A model generated the notes under the pieces. The model saw nothing but the letters and a program-made list of their open reading frames with translations. It searched no databases and had not been told where the DNA came from. Below, piece after piece: positions 36,280-46,618 of a DNA stretch of 64,000 nucleotides. A program made the position numbers and the translations under genes. Numbering within the stretch: the first letter of the stretch is position 1; each line of letters begins with the position of its first letter. The stretch covers positions 310,001-374,000 of the forward strand of contig CP114122.1 in NCBI GenBank assembly GCA_029959195.1, given 5' to 3'. This DNA is from Dictyophora rubrovolvata (taxonomy: Eukaryota > Basidiomycota > Agaricomycetes > Phallales > Phallaceae).

Positions 36280-37103
36280 CGCACTAGCAACAAGTGGGGG
36301 AGTGACTGGATGAATTACAAAGAGTAGTGCAGTGGGGAAATTTATATATATACCAATACAATAGCACTAGAACTCCTAGCGCACGCGATGTTTGGGAGTT
36401 CCGGGATCCGAATTAATTTATTGTGGCGTAGCAAAATATAAAACGTGGGTCAATTGAACCAATCTAAAAATTGGAGAAAGGAAGCCGCAACTCAAAACCC
36501 TAGGACAACGTGTATGGGAAGATTTAATTAAGGAAACAAAGGACCAAAGTTTGGCTTGCACGTTGTTGGATCGGATATGGTGTGCTTCCTCATGAATTTT
36601 TTGCAAATAGGGGAGCTGGATATCTGTATTCAGTTGTGGGCTATGGAGAGTTTATGACGACTGATGACGAAGTGTGATTAACCGCCATGTGATGCAAGAA
36701 CTACTCGTAGGGAACAAATTCTATTTGATGAAATGACAGCCTGATTAATTGGATGAACAGATATATTTACTTTTACTTAACTTAATCGGTACAAATCCTC
36801 CACACTGCCTGGAGGGAAACGCGATGGTTACAGAGCAGAATAACTTACATAAATTGTTGCGACATTGATATAGATTAATTTTCCTCGTCGACAACTATTT
36901 AAAACACAATTTATCCATACGTTTTCCACAATAAACCTTAGTCTTCAATATTTTGATCAAGTTTCAAAATGATACCATCCACATGTACATGATTTCATAC
37001 CCATCTTTCTTGCTCCGCTTAAAGTTTCTCACTGGCTTCTTGCAGCCCTAGTTACCAAGCCTCCGCTTTCCCAACACCCCACCCCAATCATCGATGTTGC
37101 TCG
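36280..37103. other. Divergent intergenic region, acid phosphatase / TDP2-like gene
   Basis: About 820 AT-rich bases forming the promoters of two divergent genes. A TATATATA stretch lies about 65 bases upstream of the phosphatase start (near 36345) and may serve as its TATA element. No gene seen. Confidence 0.4.
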
Positions 37104-38075
37104 ATGTTCCTCAACAGAAACAGACTCGGTCGTGCTCTTTCTTCTTTCGACCACGCCAACCATCGCTGGGCAGCCATACCTTTGCGCGGCCCGCATGACC
37201 TAATCACTCAGAGGCTTTCTTCTCGTCCAGCAGACGCTCACGCCGTCGGCAAGCAGACGCTTTCCCTCACATCTTGGAATATCCAGGCCTCCCAGCCAAA
37301 GCCCGTCGCTCGCTCCGAGCTCATCCTCGACCACATCTTCAAAGGACCCAAGTTTCCCGACATTATTTTTCTCCAAGAAGTCGCGTCCAGCGCCCGGGAA
37401 TATCTCCTCAGCGACTCTAGAGTACGCTCGAGCTTCCTAACAACTGACGCTGAGGACGACACGTCTTTCAAGGGTGTACCATTTGCGACCATTACATTGC
37501 TCTCCAGCAAGCGTTTCGGCTCTCCGCTACTCGCTGATGAGGAGGAGGGCGAGGGCGAGGGAGGTTCCAAGATGGTGCTCGACAGCGTCTTCCGCATGGA
37601 GCTGCCCAGCAGGTACGAGAGGGATGCGCTCTGCGTGAATATCGCCGCCCCAACCGCACCTGGTGCAGTCTTACGTCTCCTCAACGTCCACCTCGACTCC
37701 CTCGACTCGCATTTCAGGCGTGCGCTTCAGATGCATGTACTGGCTGGCCTCCTGCGCGAGCCCGGATGCAGTGGCGGCATCATCGCAGGCGACTTCAATG
37801 CAATCCACCCCGATGATCATACGCTCGTCGACAAACACGAGCTGGTGGATGCCTGGGTCGCACTGCACGGGAGCACGACGGGGTATGATGGAGGAGCTAC
37901 TACATGGGGTGTCGGTGTCGAATTTCTCAAGGACGGACTCAAGCCAGGTAGATTGGACAAGGTCGTCATGTTGGGCTTGCAGCCTGACGAGATCGAAGTC
38001 CTCCAGCCTGGTCTCATCGACGCCTATACGCCCTGGAGCGACCACTGCGGGCTGCGCTGCACCTTCACCATCTAA
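37104..38075 (+). CDS. Endonuclease/exonuclease/phosphatase family protein, TDP2-like
   Basis: A single 972-base exon codes 323 residues. Metal-dependent phosphodiesterase fold with the family landmarks: TSWNIQA (about residue 54), DIIFLQEV (Glu metal ligand), LLNVHLDSLDS, IIAGDFNAIHPDD, TWG...LKPGRLDKVVM, and TPWSDHCGLRCTF (catalytic His of the SDH motif). The spacing and the DAWVALHG...TTWG region resemble tyrosyl-DNA phosphodiesterase 2, which removes topoisomerase 2 adducts from DNA 5' ends; a general EEP hydrolase is the alternative. The first 45 residues are basic and could be a targeting peptide. It has no introns and is markedly GC-richer than its neighbours, in contrast to the intron-rich genes around it. 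Confidence 0.85.
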   Translation: MFLNRNRLGRALSSFDHANHRWAAIPLRGPHDLITQRLSSRPADAHAVGKQTLSLTSWNIQASQPKPVARSELILDHIFKGPKFPDIIFLQEVASSAREYLLSDSRVRSSFLTTDAEDDTSFKGVPFATITLLSSKRFGSPLLADEEEGEGEGGSKMVLDSVFRMELPSRYERDALCVNIAAPTAPGAVLRLLNVHLDSLDSHFRRALQMHVLAGLLREPGCSGGIIAGDFNAIHPDDHTLVDKHELVDAWVALHGSTTGYDGGATTWGVGVEFLKDGLKPGRLDKVVMLGLQPDEIEVLQPGLIDAYTPWSDHCGLRCTFTI

Positions 38076-41064
38076 TATACGGTAAGCAAGTTTTTCTCCC
38101 TTGTTCGACGCCTATATAACCACCTGCTTTTCCCCCATACGCAGATAATTAGATCGAAAGCGGTTGGATCATTTTATGTTGCTTTGTTTGCATTTCTTTT
38201 CCAACTTTGAATGATCCACTTCAATCTACGATTCATCTCTAAGTTTGTACGGCGTAAGCTGTTGAGACACATAGTCGTTGCCTCATCGCAGCTATATCTT
38301 TCGAATCGTGCTGCAAGCAGATACTATACGCTACTAGTCGCGTCCAGGTAAATATGACGAGACGATGCACTTCAGATTCACAGCCACTTTCTACGTTGAT
38401 TAGCGACTGTAATGTAGACGCAATATACATACAGTCGTAAGAGGTTTAATAAATATTGGATTTTCGTTAAACTTGAATTTGGAATTAAATTAATTCGAAA
38501 GAATTGAGTCTCGTAGTTAATTGAATTGATTAGTCAAAGGCTTGTCGCTAAAGCTGGAACAAGTTATTTGAGGTTTGAGGTTTAGTCGTCTTAGCAAATA
38601 AGTACATTTACACCCGCGAATTATATACGACGGGGAAACTATATACGAGGGAAAAACTAATTACTAGGGAAGCAGTGCCACCCTAAGCGTCCACAAGGAC
38701 TCTAAATAATACAAACTGAGACGACAATACACGAGAAAGGAAAATGAAACCAAAGAGAAATTGAAACTTTGAAAGAAATACTGGAATCTAGTACGGTTTT
38801 ACTGGTTCACTTAACAGCGACGACACTTCGCAGTGCTAGCTCTGCACTAAAGTACTTAAAAATTTAGCAATAAATGCCACGCTCAGCCCGATCTCAAGCT
38901 TAAGAAATCATATAGATAGTTAACTTGAAAAACTTCAAAGCTGAGTTATCACGTCTTTGGGCTTTTTTCCCCCTCAAGTACGAAGACTTCAATGCTGGAA
39001 CATTGATAAAGGAATGGACGTCAAACTTGGATTACCCAGATATCAAGCTTAAACTCAATGCGCACGGTTTTACGGACAAATCAACAATGATATTTCAAAC
39101 GTAACAGTCCCAACAGGCGGGTAGCATTTGGATCAGGATAAGTGGGGGTTCACGACGATTTTACGAGTCAGCAGAAGTCAAAAGAAGGCCTTGGAGTTGG
39201 GGGGATACACGACTACGGAGGTCGTGAGCAAGACTGAGACAACGAATCACAAATCCACGAGTTGGACGCCTGGTTTATCAATGAAGGCAGTAAGTTCGAC
39301 AACGAGGAAGGAGGAGGAGAATTCGACGAACCGAGGTAACGAGCCTACAATTTCAAGACCTGTAGATTAAGAAGTGCGTTATTAGTGATAAGTAAAATAA
39401 GAGGGAGAGGAGGGGGTTCGCTAGTCGATCTTGAGGAAGACCTTCCACTGCTCCTCGAGCTCCTACTTGACACTCTTGTACATAGGATAGAAGGGCGTTG
39501 AACGCCATCTTGACGGCCGGAATCTTCTCCGACTCGTTCTTGTAGCTGATCTCACCATCTGCGTTGTGCAGCTTTCCGAAGAGCTTCATTGCGATAGCCT
39601 CAGAGTCTGTAGGTAAAGGACAAGCCTCTTTGTTCTTGAGTCAAATCGACTCCTCCAAATCTCCTATAGGGTCTGTTCAGTCGATGTTGAGCACCTCCGA
39701 CAGACGGGCGCTACTATGTCACGCGCTTCAGTCTCTAAGATCACGTCAACCGACGAGAAAAGAGCGTGTGTTTCAGCATTAAATCCACAAGTATGTTTTT
39801 CTTTGACGCAGAAGCTAACAAAGGAGAGCTCAGAGCTATACCCTAAGCCATACAAATATACAACAGTGGGGAGGATTCTGCTTCTGCCACCTTATATTGG
39901 GCGATACACTGCTAAATATTCCGTGGCGACAGCCTCTCTAAGCCTTCTTTCGAATATGGAGCTGGATAGTCGTAACAATACCAAAGCAGCAAACATTCCC
40001 TGCATGTGATGACAATAATTGTACAGCGCCAAAGAACATAGATACAGCTTGACTTTACTATCTCTCGAGTTTGAGATTGAGAATTTATTTTTATAGAAGC
40101 CTTTTAGCTTGATAAACACAATTTTTGACACAGCCTATCCTAATCCAATCCCACGACGACGTCAATGGGGGGAAATGGGACAATAATAATGGACAAGGAT
40201 AACAGCGCATAAATGTTGAGAACAGACATAAAGGCGACCAAGGGAATAATGCACAAAAGTCCCCGACAATATCCCACTACATGCCATCACCGCAACCCAC
40301 CAACACAATGCGACCGGTCCGAGGGGTTTGTAAAAATTTTGATTGTAATTTTTTTTTACAGTTCGACGTTAGGGCCGATAATTGAATGTGAGGGTGGGCA
40401 TCAGAAATGTGTTTACTCTGGTTGGAAAGTTTTGAGTGTCGGAAGAAGACAGGTTTATGAGTGTAGGAAATGTAAAACGTACTGGAACGAGCCCTCATCT
40501 TCCGTCTTTTGCGTCTCAATCTGCGGGAACGCTTTTTCTTCCATTTTTCACGCATCCTAGTCGACGAGAGAAGTGAATAGTATCCAACAGAGAAACGATG
40601 AAGTCAATAAAAGATCAAAGTTAAAACAAAATTCAATTGATGAGAAAAGGAAGAGAAGCGTAGGATAGATAATATGATCAGAAACATGAGAGAAGGAATA
40701 CCGACAGAAAAAAACTCACTTTACGAACTAACAGAAGTTAGTGCAAAACTAAGGAGGAAGGGGAGACTCGACGCCCAGTCAGATGATTATATATCCTGCG
40801 GACTTTGAATCCGTGGAGCGGTGTGGCTGTATAGTTGGCCCATGGCGTTCCACAGGGGCCCATTCTTTCTTCTTGGTCTTGAGCGCTTCTTCAGCTTCTT
40901 CAGCTTCTTTAGCCATGGATGGCCATTGGCACTTGGCACTTGCTTGCCACATGAATCTAATAATAAGTGCTAAATATCTCAGCTCAGAAGATGATCTAGG
41001 GAATTTCGACGCTCCCCAGTATCCATTTTTCATCGCCACATAATTCATTGTCGGCCGCGATAAT
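38076..41064. other. Gene-poor region, about 3 kb
   Basis: AT-rich with scattered short frames. On the minus strand 39589-39400 reads MKLFGKLHNADGEISYKNES and onward, and on the plus strand 39128-39370 is open; both look like fragments of former genes but neither matches a family I know. 40213-40560 (+) has a Cys pattern (CEGGHQKC, then CRKCKTYW) that could be a chance zinc-ribbon look-alike. Nothing is called as a gene. Confidence 0.35.
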
Positions 41065-41615
41065 ATGATCTTTTCTTGTATCTCTCCCAAATCTGACTCC
41101 CAAATCGCGAGCGGGTTAAGCACCTTCACAGAAGGAAAGGATTTACAGCTAGTCACGACATGGCTTACTGAATTTCGAGCATTTCTTGGGGATAACATCA
41201 ATAAAGGTTTTTTTCAAGCCATAATTTATAATTGTGAATAATAATACGGGGAATTTCAGAGACTTCGGGCTTCAGAGCTTCTAAGCGCGAATTCCTGACG
41301 ACAATTACCGACTCCCAATTTCTCCTCCTAGTATCTGACGTCCATGACTGTATGATAGCCCGTCAAGAAGCGAGCAGAGAAGGATATGATGGCAAGTGGA
41401 GGCTGCATATGTATCGATTCTTAAATATGTTCATTCTCTTCAAACCAGCCCCATTATTTCTGACTTTTCGCGAGGATTTTCATCCCGAACGCAATGCAGC
41501 AAGGCGAAGAATGTGCGCAATGTCTGATAGGAGTATGAAGCATGTTGTCTCCGACGTCTATTTTGAGTTGAGTAGGAGATGCCCAGAGTTTACTGATCTC
41601 GAGGTCTGTAAATAA
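41065..41615 (+). CDS. Short stand-alone GIT/SHD-repeat protein (Spa2 N-terminus-like)
   Basis: Two exons, 41065-41206 and 41260-41615, with a 53-base GT-AG intron; they sum to 498 nt (165 residues). An in-frame stop lies just upstream of the ATG. I read two tandem copies of the Spa2-homology (SHD/GIT) repeat: SKREFLTTITDSQFLLLVSD followed by VHDCMIARQ, and AARRRMCAMSDRSMKHVVSD followed by VYFELSRRCPEF. The linker FREDFHPERN before repeat 2 matches the linker of fungal Spa2. In Spa2 this domain binds polarity partners at hyphal tips. Here the protein stops right after repeat 2, lacking the rest of Spa2, and is quite diverged. The match rests on pattern recognition, not a search. It could be a young duplicate, a dominant-interfering form or a decaying fragment, though the frame is fully open. 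Confidence 0.6.
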
Positions 41616-43769
41616 ATACATCGTCCGATTCGCATTGCGCTGATTCTCGGGATACCACGAATTGACAGAGTGGACCATGTAACATCGCACAAAAGCTCAA
41701 AGTGTGGGCGAGATTTATAACGTGTAATAAATTATCTTAACCTGTATTCGATTCACAATATACGTTGTATACTAAATATATGCTATTGATACAAAAAAAA
41801 TTAAGAAATGCCTCAAGTATTCAATGGTACAATTTGATCGCGCTACATACTATTGATGTGCTGAAAAGGTATCTTTTCAAAAATCACACCAGTATTCTGT
41901 TACAGTTGAGGATTTGCTGAAAGTCGTATCAACCTGAAAGGTCCCTCCAGAACTGATTCTATTTACATTTAATAAAGCACGAGATCACGATGTCATCGGG
42001 ATAAAAAATGAGGACAGTGATGGACTGGCAAGGGGGACAAAAGGGGCAACAGGGAAACTAGATTTGGAAAAAATATTGGTGGACCTGCTATTTATCTTAT
42101 CGAAAAGGATTTGATAGTCTTGGCTTCTCGGATGAGTAAGTGTCAAAGAATTTTGAATTAGGGGCACGTATGATGTAGATAATTCTTGTAGCAAACATAT
42201 ATATGAGATGCTCAACATTTCTAGCTTTCTTAGGCATTGAAAGTGCAAAAAAAACCGGTTTCATCAACCAGGGGTAATTTTAATAACAACTGGCTCACGT
42301 AACGTGGGCGAGTTCTCTATCACCTGATGCAACTTGAAGTATAACATTTCAGACCGAGTACGGTGAGGTTTTGTAGGAACCCGGCAGCAAGAACTGGTGG
42401 ACGTTATTGAGCAGTAGCTCAGTTAACTTGGGGACTTGGGCGCCTTGGCCACCAAAAAGCAAACCTGATCCGGAATTATTATGCGCGGCAAGTATCGAGA
42501 CTTGGTCAGACACCACAACTCTGACGCTGTCAGTTTTGTCCATATGAGAATTTCTTTCACGTCCCCTTAGTTCTATCAACGTCGTCCCTCCCGCATTCAT
42601 TGAATAAATCTCCCTTATGGTGAACTTGGATAGAGAGTAAAAAAAACTGAGTACTTGATTGAAGTCAGATCTGCGGTCTGATTTACCTCTTTCCGTAATG
42701 ATGTTCTCGAATTTCTCGCCCAAATCCTTACTTTTTCGCGTGCATGTGGAATCATGTGCGCCGGTGAGAATGCAACTGAATTCGTCTCGATGGTCGAATA
42801 GGAGTATGACAGAATCAACCAAAAAAAAAAAAAAAATAGTTAGTAATTCTTTCGTTGCCTGAGGAAATCAACAAAACGGGAGGTCCTGCGCTTATCACTA
42901 CCGAGATCCTCCATGAAAAAGTTTGGATAATCCTTGGTGAAAGAATGCGGGATGGATGATGATGGTACGGTACTTATTGACCCACGATCGGGGGGCAGAG
43001 CTTGAGCAGAGCTGAAGTGCACCCCGAAGCTGTATCGGGTGAATCCATTGTGTGCATGATCTTACTACATATCACTACAAAAACGTCAGGTCCGACCATT
43101 CATGACAACCTTAGAATAGGAGCACCATTCGTCGGTACAAGCAGTACTCGTGATGCTGAAACTTTGACAACGGCGTGGATTAAGTACTAGATGGTAATGC
43201 CAGAGCGAGTTGGAAATATCCCCGACACTGGGGTAAATCGTGACCTGACACTGGACAGATTTTACCCGCCTTTAAATCGTATCGTCCAAGCCACGCACTG
43301 CGAGATCTGGGAAGAAATCCGTGGCAACCCAGACGCTCAAATTCAAAGGTCTTGGCTAGTCATGAGCACCGTGCTATTTGAAAATGGAATACTAAACACG
43401 TGGACCAGCTCATGAACGTCTAACCTGGATGGAATAATTGCAGAACCATCGAACATCCTGAATTCTTTTGCTCCGCGGGGAAACGGAAAAAAGAAGACCA
43501 GAGTTGAAGACATTGTGTAGACGCCCGGTCTGGTCAGTGTACTTGCAGTGTACACGGTGGCATGTCGAGTGCTGAGACAAGCGAGTGAAACCCTTTAATT
43601 GGAAGAGAATTTCAAATATCTTTACCGGTTACCACTGACATCGATTATCGTTTTCAAATCACTGACGACTGCCGGCGCCACGCACGCGGTGTTGAGCTCT
43701 GAATTTCCAATTCCCAGAATGAATGATTCAATTAAATAAATAGATAGATAGAGACCAGAGCAGTGTTCC
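41616..43769. other. Region with unresolved short frames
   Basis: About 2.15 kb. Besides the weak candidate at 42349-42822, both strands at 43000-43560 are open over 60-75 codons: plus-strand 43002-43415 in one frame broken by a TAG at 43188, and minus-strand 43555-43343. I cannot decide which strand, if any, is coding. A run of 16 A lies at 42821-42836. The region may hold a degenerate gene. Confidence 0.3.
42349..42822 (-). CDS. Hypothetical protein fragment, weak
   Basis: An open frame of about 157 codons without an ATG at its 5' end, so at best the 3' exon or exons of a gene. It reads KDLGEKFENIITERG, then a possible 42-base intron with GTAAAT...CTCAG ends, then MNAGGTTLIELRGRERNSHM and LLFGGQGAQVPKLTELLLNN. 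No domain recognised. Upstream the 16-T tract could be a polypyrimidine tract before an acceptor at GAATTCAG (about 42778), but that acceptor favours a different frame. Kept only because the length is unusual for chance in this AT-rich part. Confidence 0.2.
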   Translation of the reverse strand: MVDSVILLFDHRDEFSCILTGAHDSTCTRKSKDLGEKFENIITERGKSDRRSDFNQVLSFFYSLSKFTIREIYSMNAGGTTLIELRGRERNSHMDKTDSVRVVVSDQVSILAAHNNSGSGLLFGGQGAQVPKLTELLLNNVHQFLLPGSYKTSPYSV

Positions 43770-44351
43770 ATGGCCCCTTCTCCCTACCATCGAGATGTCT
43801 CCAGCAACTACCCCGGTGCCGCATCCGCTAGCGTGACGCCCGCGCCGGTTGAGTCAGCCGCCACCGCCACCGCCACCGCAACCTCATCGTCATCACCTTC
43901 AACCCTTTCATTGTCCATCCCGTCGGCGATAACAACGTCTATGAAGTCACAGCAGGCAGAAATTATCTCTCCAACAACCTACGCTCTTGCACAAAAACCT
44001 ATTCTTCTCGATACTCCCGACCGTGACACAGTGTGTAGACCCGTCGCCACCCTCCAAGCACCACCATCAGCATCAGCTGCCATGCAACAGACCAGTAATG
44101 GAGTCGGAAATAAAAATCACCCTGCTGGTTTCGACATCGATCTCGGTATCCAAAACATGACCCTTCTGAGACCGACCGCATCCAGTGCAGAAATGCTCTG
44201 CACACCTGTACGGAATTCCAAAGCCAATTCCAACCCCGGAGAAGATCAAGGACAGCAGCACACCTGCGCAGGGACGTGCTCTCTCGTCAAAGAACCTCTC
44301 GTGCTACTCGACACTCCTGACAAAGACACAATTTGCAGACCAATGTCGTAG
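43770..44351 (+). CDS. Orphan disordered protein with duplicated LLDTPD motif
   Basis: Single exon, 193 residues, function unknown. The N-terminal 70 residues are Ala/Ser/Thr-rich and disordered. Two near-identical motifs stand out: KPILLDTPDRDTVCRPV (about residues 76-92) and EPLVLLDTPDKDTICRPM (about 174-191), the second ending one residue before the stop. A weaker third copy (TLLRPTASSAEMLCTPV, about 130-146) shares the LL...C-x-P pattern. A Cys-rich stretch (HTCAGTCSLVKE) precedes the last motif. A conserved Cys-Arg-Pro following an acidic TPD core looks like a short linear binding motif. No transmembrane segment or signal peptide. The codons look genuine and the minus strand is open only in short pieces. 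Confidence 0.6.
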   Translation: MAPSPYHRDVSSNYPGAASASVTPAPVESAATATATATSSSSPSTLSLSIPSAITTSMKSQQAEIISPTTYALAQKPILLDTPDRDTVCRPVATLQAPPSASAAMQQTSNGVGNKNHPAGFDIDLGIQNMTLLRPTASSAEMLCTPVRNSKANSNPGEDQGQQHTCAGTCSLVKEPLVLLDTPDKDTICRPMS

Positions 44352-44751
44352 ATCAGGTCACCGTCTCACCACATTACCTATCTAAATATGTATGTTCTCA
44401 TCGGACTTAAAAAAACTCTATTTTATTACCGACACCTTTTTTTTTTTTTTTTTGCCAGCACGAATCTAATCTAGTCTTTTCTTTCATTTGCTGCTGCAAA
44501 TCAGAATAGTGAAATTTGTATATTTGTATTTCTCCTCACATCACGTGTTTTCCAAAATATTATTCCATTTCGGACGTGCAGTTTGAGTGAGAATTTTTGT
44601 ACTTTTATATTATTTCATTGTGTCATCATAAGGGGTAGCCCCAGAGTATTTATAAACCCCTGGCAAGTAATAATATATCTCTCCTGAATCCTTATCAACC
44701 TCTCTCCGGGTCTTTTCCTTCCCTGCTATCGATTTTCTTCAAATCTAAATC
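44352..44751 (+). promoter_or_regulatory. Intergenic region, presumed reductase promoter
   Basis: 400 AT-rich bases with a 17-T run at about 44438-44454. TATTTATAAACC near 44648, about 100 bases before the reductase ATG, is a plausible TATA element, followed by pyrimidine-rich DNA (CTCTCCGGGTCTTTTCCTTC) typical of fungal transcription starts. Confidence 0.4.
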
Positions 44752-46376
44752 ATGTCTCAAACTATCACCATTCCAAAAACTATGAGAGCTTCTGTCGTCC
44801 ATCAGGTTGGTTATCACAGCATATACATACGTATTACAGTCTAATTTTCATCATTTATTTCTTCCAAAGGACAAGAAAGTTCAAGTCGAAGAGATTCCCG
44901 TTCCCATTATCGATGAAAATGAAATCCTCATCAAGGTAAATCTCACCTTTAGTATACTGATTTTAATACCTAACCTTCAAATTGCAGACACACGCTGTAG
45001 CCCAAAACCCTACAGACTGGAAGCGTAAGTAATAACAACGCTCTCTATTACTCTTTTTTAAAAAAATTACCTTGAACGAAAAATGTTGAACAGACGTGCA
45101 ATTCCGAAACGGTACGTTTCTTCATTCTCATTCACCTCTCTCCCAATCTCATCGTGCACGTGTAGACCCAGGAACGATAATAGGCTGCGACTTCTCCGGT
45201 ACAGTCGTTCAACTAGGCAAAGTAGCCGCGGAACAAGCGTTCGTCAAGCTAGGTGACCACGTCGCTGGTTTCGTACAAGGAGGTACATACCCCGATCGTG
45301 GTGCTTTTGCAGAGTATGTCAAGACCCCCGCCGATTTGGTGTGGAGAGTTCCAACCGGTACTTTGACCCACGAAGAGGCTGCTACCATGGGCTGTGCGTG
45401 AGTAATTTAAAAAAAAAGTGTTCATAGAAATAAAGTTCATCCTGAATTGTTTGTTTTGTTTTATATATAAGATTGTGGACTGCCGTTCAAGCGTTGTACG
45501 GTCCAGGCAGACTATCACTCGTCGAACCTCCCTCCAAATTAACACCGGAATCAAACGAATGGGTAAATCCACCCCTCCCCCCCCGGGCCCTCTAAATTCT
45601 TTCTAGATAAACTAACCTCCTTCTCTCACTTTCTCAAGATATTCATCAACGGCGGAAGTGGTATGTCCCTTATCCTCATTTTCTTATAATATTTTCTTAA
45701 CTTGCATTTCTTCAGCCTCGGTAGGCCAATTCGCTATTCAACTAGCCCACCTATCGGGATACAAAGTCGTAACAACAGCATCATCCCGGAACCACGCCCT
45801 CCTTAAAAATCTAGGCGCAGATATAATCTTAGACGTAAGTTACCAGAATATAAAAATTCACTTTCTTCACTTCACGCACACGTATGTATGTAGTACAAAT
45901 CATCAACAATACTCCAAGACCTCAAACTCTCCGCAGGGGAAATTAAAATCCACAAAGCTCTAGACGCATTCAGCACACCCGAAGCTCAACAACTAACCTG
46001 CCAAATACTTTCTTCTTCTTCTTCAAGTCTCAACTCGGAGTCGGAACCCAAAAAATTATTAGTAACAATCCTAGGAATAGACGAAACAGCCAAATCCCTC
46101 CATCCCTCCATCCAATTCATCCAAACACTCATATATACCTCACTAGGCCGCGAATTCAAATACGGCGAAAACGCAGTATACCCAGTCTCAGAGCCAGACA
46201 GATTCCACATGGCCAGCTTTCTCCCCAAAATTTCGGCTCTTGTTGAATCAGGCTACTTGAGACCGAATAAAGTCAAGCTTTGGGAAGGCGGTTTGAATGT
46301 TGTCAATGATGGTTTGGAATATATGCGTGCTGGAAATGTCAGTGGCGTCAAGATCGTTTATCGTGTTCCAACTTGA
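44752..46376 (+). CDS. MDR-family NAD(P)-dependent reductase, ToxD/enoyl-reductase-like
   Basis: Medium-chain dehydrogenase/reductase of the zinc-free fungal type often annotated as zinc-binding alcohol dehydrogenase or trans-enoyl reductase (ToxD-like). Start MSQTITIPKTMRASVVHQ at 44752. GroES-like part: KVQVEEIPVPIIDENEILIK, THAVAQNPTDWK, a very short exon coding HVQFRN, then PGTIIGCDFSGTVVQLG and GAFAEYVKTPADLVWRVP. Rossmann part: HEEAATMGCALWTAVQAL, INGGSASVGQFAIQLAHLSG (nucleotide-binding G-x-x-S-x-G), VVTTASSRNHALLKNLGAD. The last exon runs from YKSSTILQDLKL to VKIVYRVPT. The N-terminal half is cut into many small exons (introns about 50-90 nt). No zinc-ligand pattern is seen. Substrate unknown; no polyketide synthase is nearby, so a role in secondary metabolism is not supported. 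Confidence 0.85.
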
Positions 46377-46618
46377 TCGAACAATATTTCTATTTGTATG
46401 TATTACATAGAGAAGTGAATCAAAAATCGTCTTTTAGATCATTTTTGAACATACAACATACTAAATTGCATATACATATGGGAGGGAGAGTCGTGAATTA
46501 TCGTCATCATTATCATGCAAAATAAAAATAAAAATTGCACACATGTGAAAGGAACAAAAAAGTATACGAAAAAAAATGAATGCAGGGTGAAAACAAAACA
46601 AAACAAAACCAGAATCCT

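Noticed and set aside
39353-39610. Minus-strand fragment MKLFGKLHNADGEISYKNES
   Set aside because: Looks protein-like but too short, with no start context or joining exons and no family I can name; may be a relic.
40213-40560. Plus-strand frame with CEGGHQKC and CRKCKTYW, zinc-ribbon-like
   Set aside because: Cys spacing does not fit a known zinc ribbon well and the flanking frame is low-complexity.
43002-43415. Plus-strand frame of 138 codons interrupted by one TAG
   Set aside because: Could be a pseudogene, but the opposite strand is open as well and no domain is visible on either.
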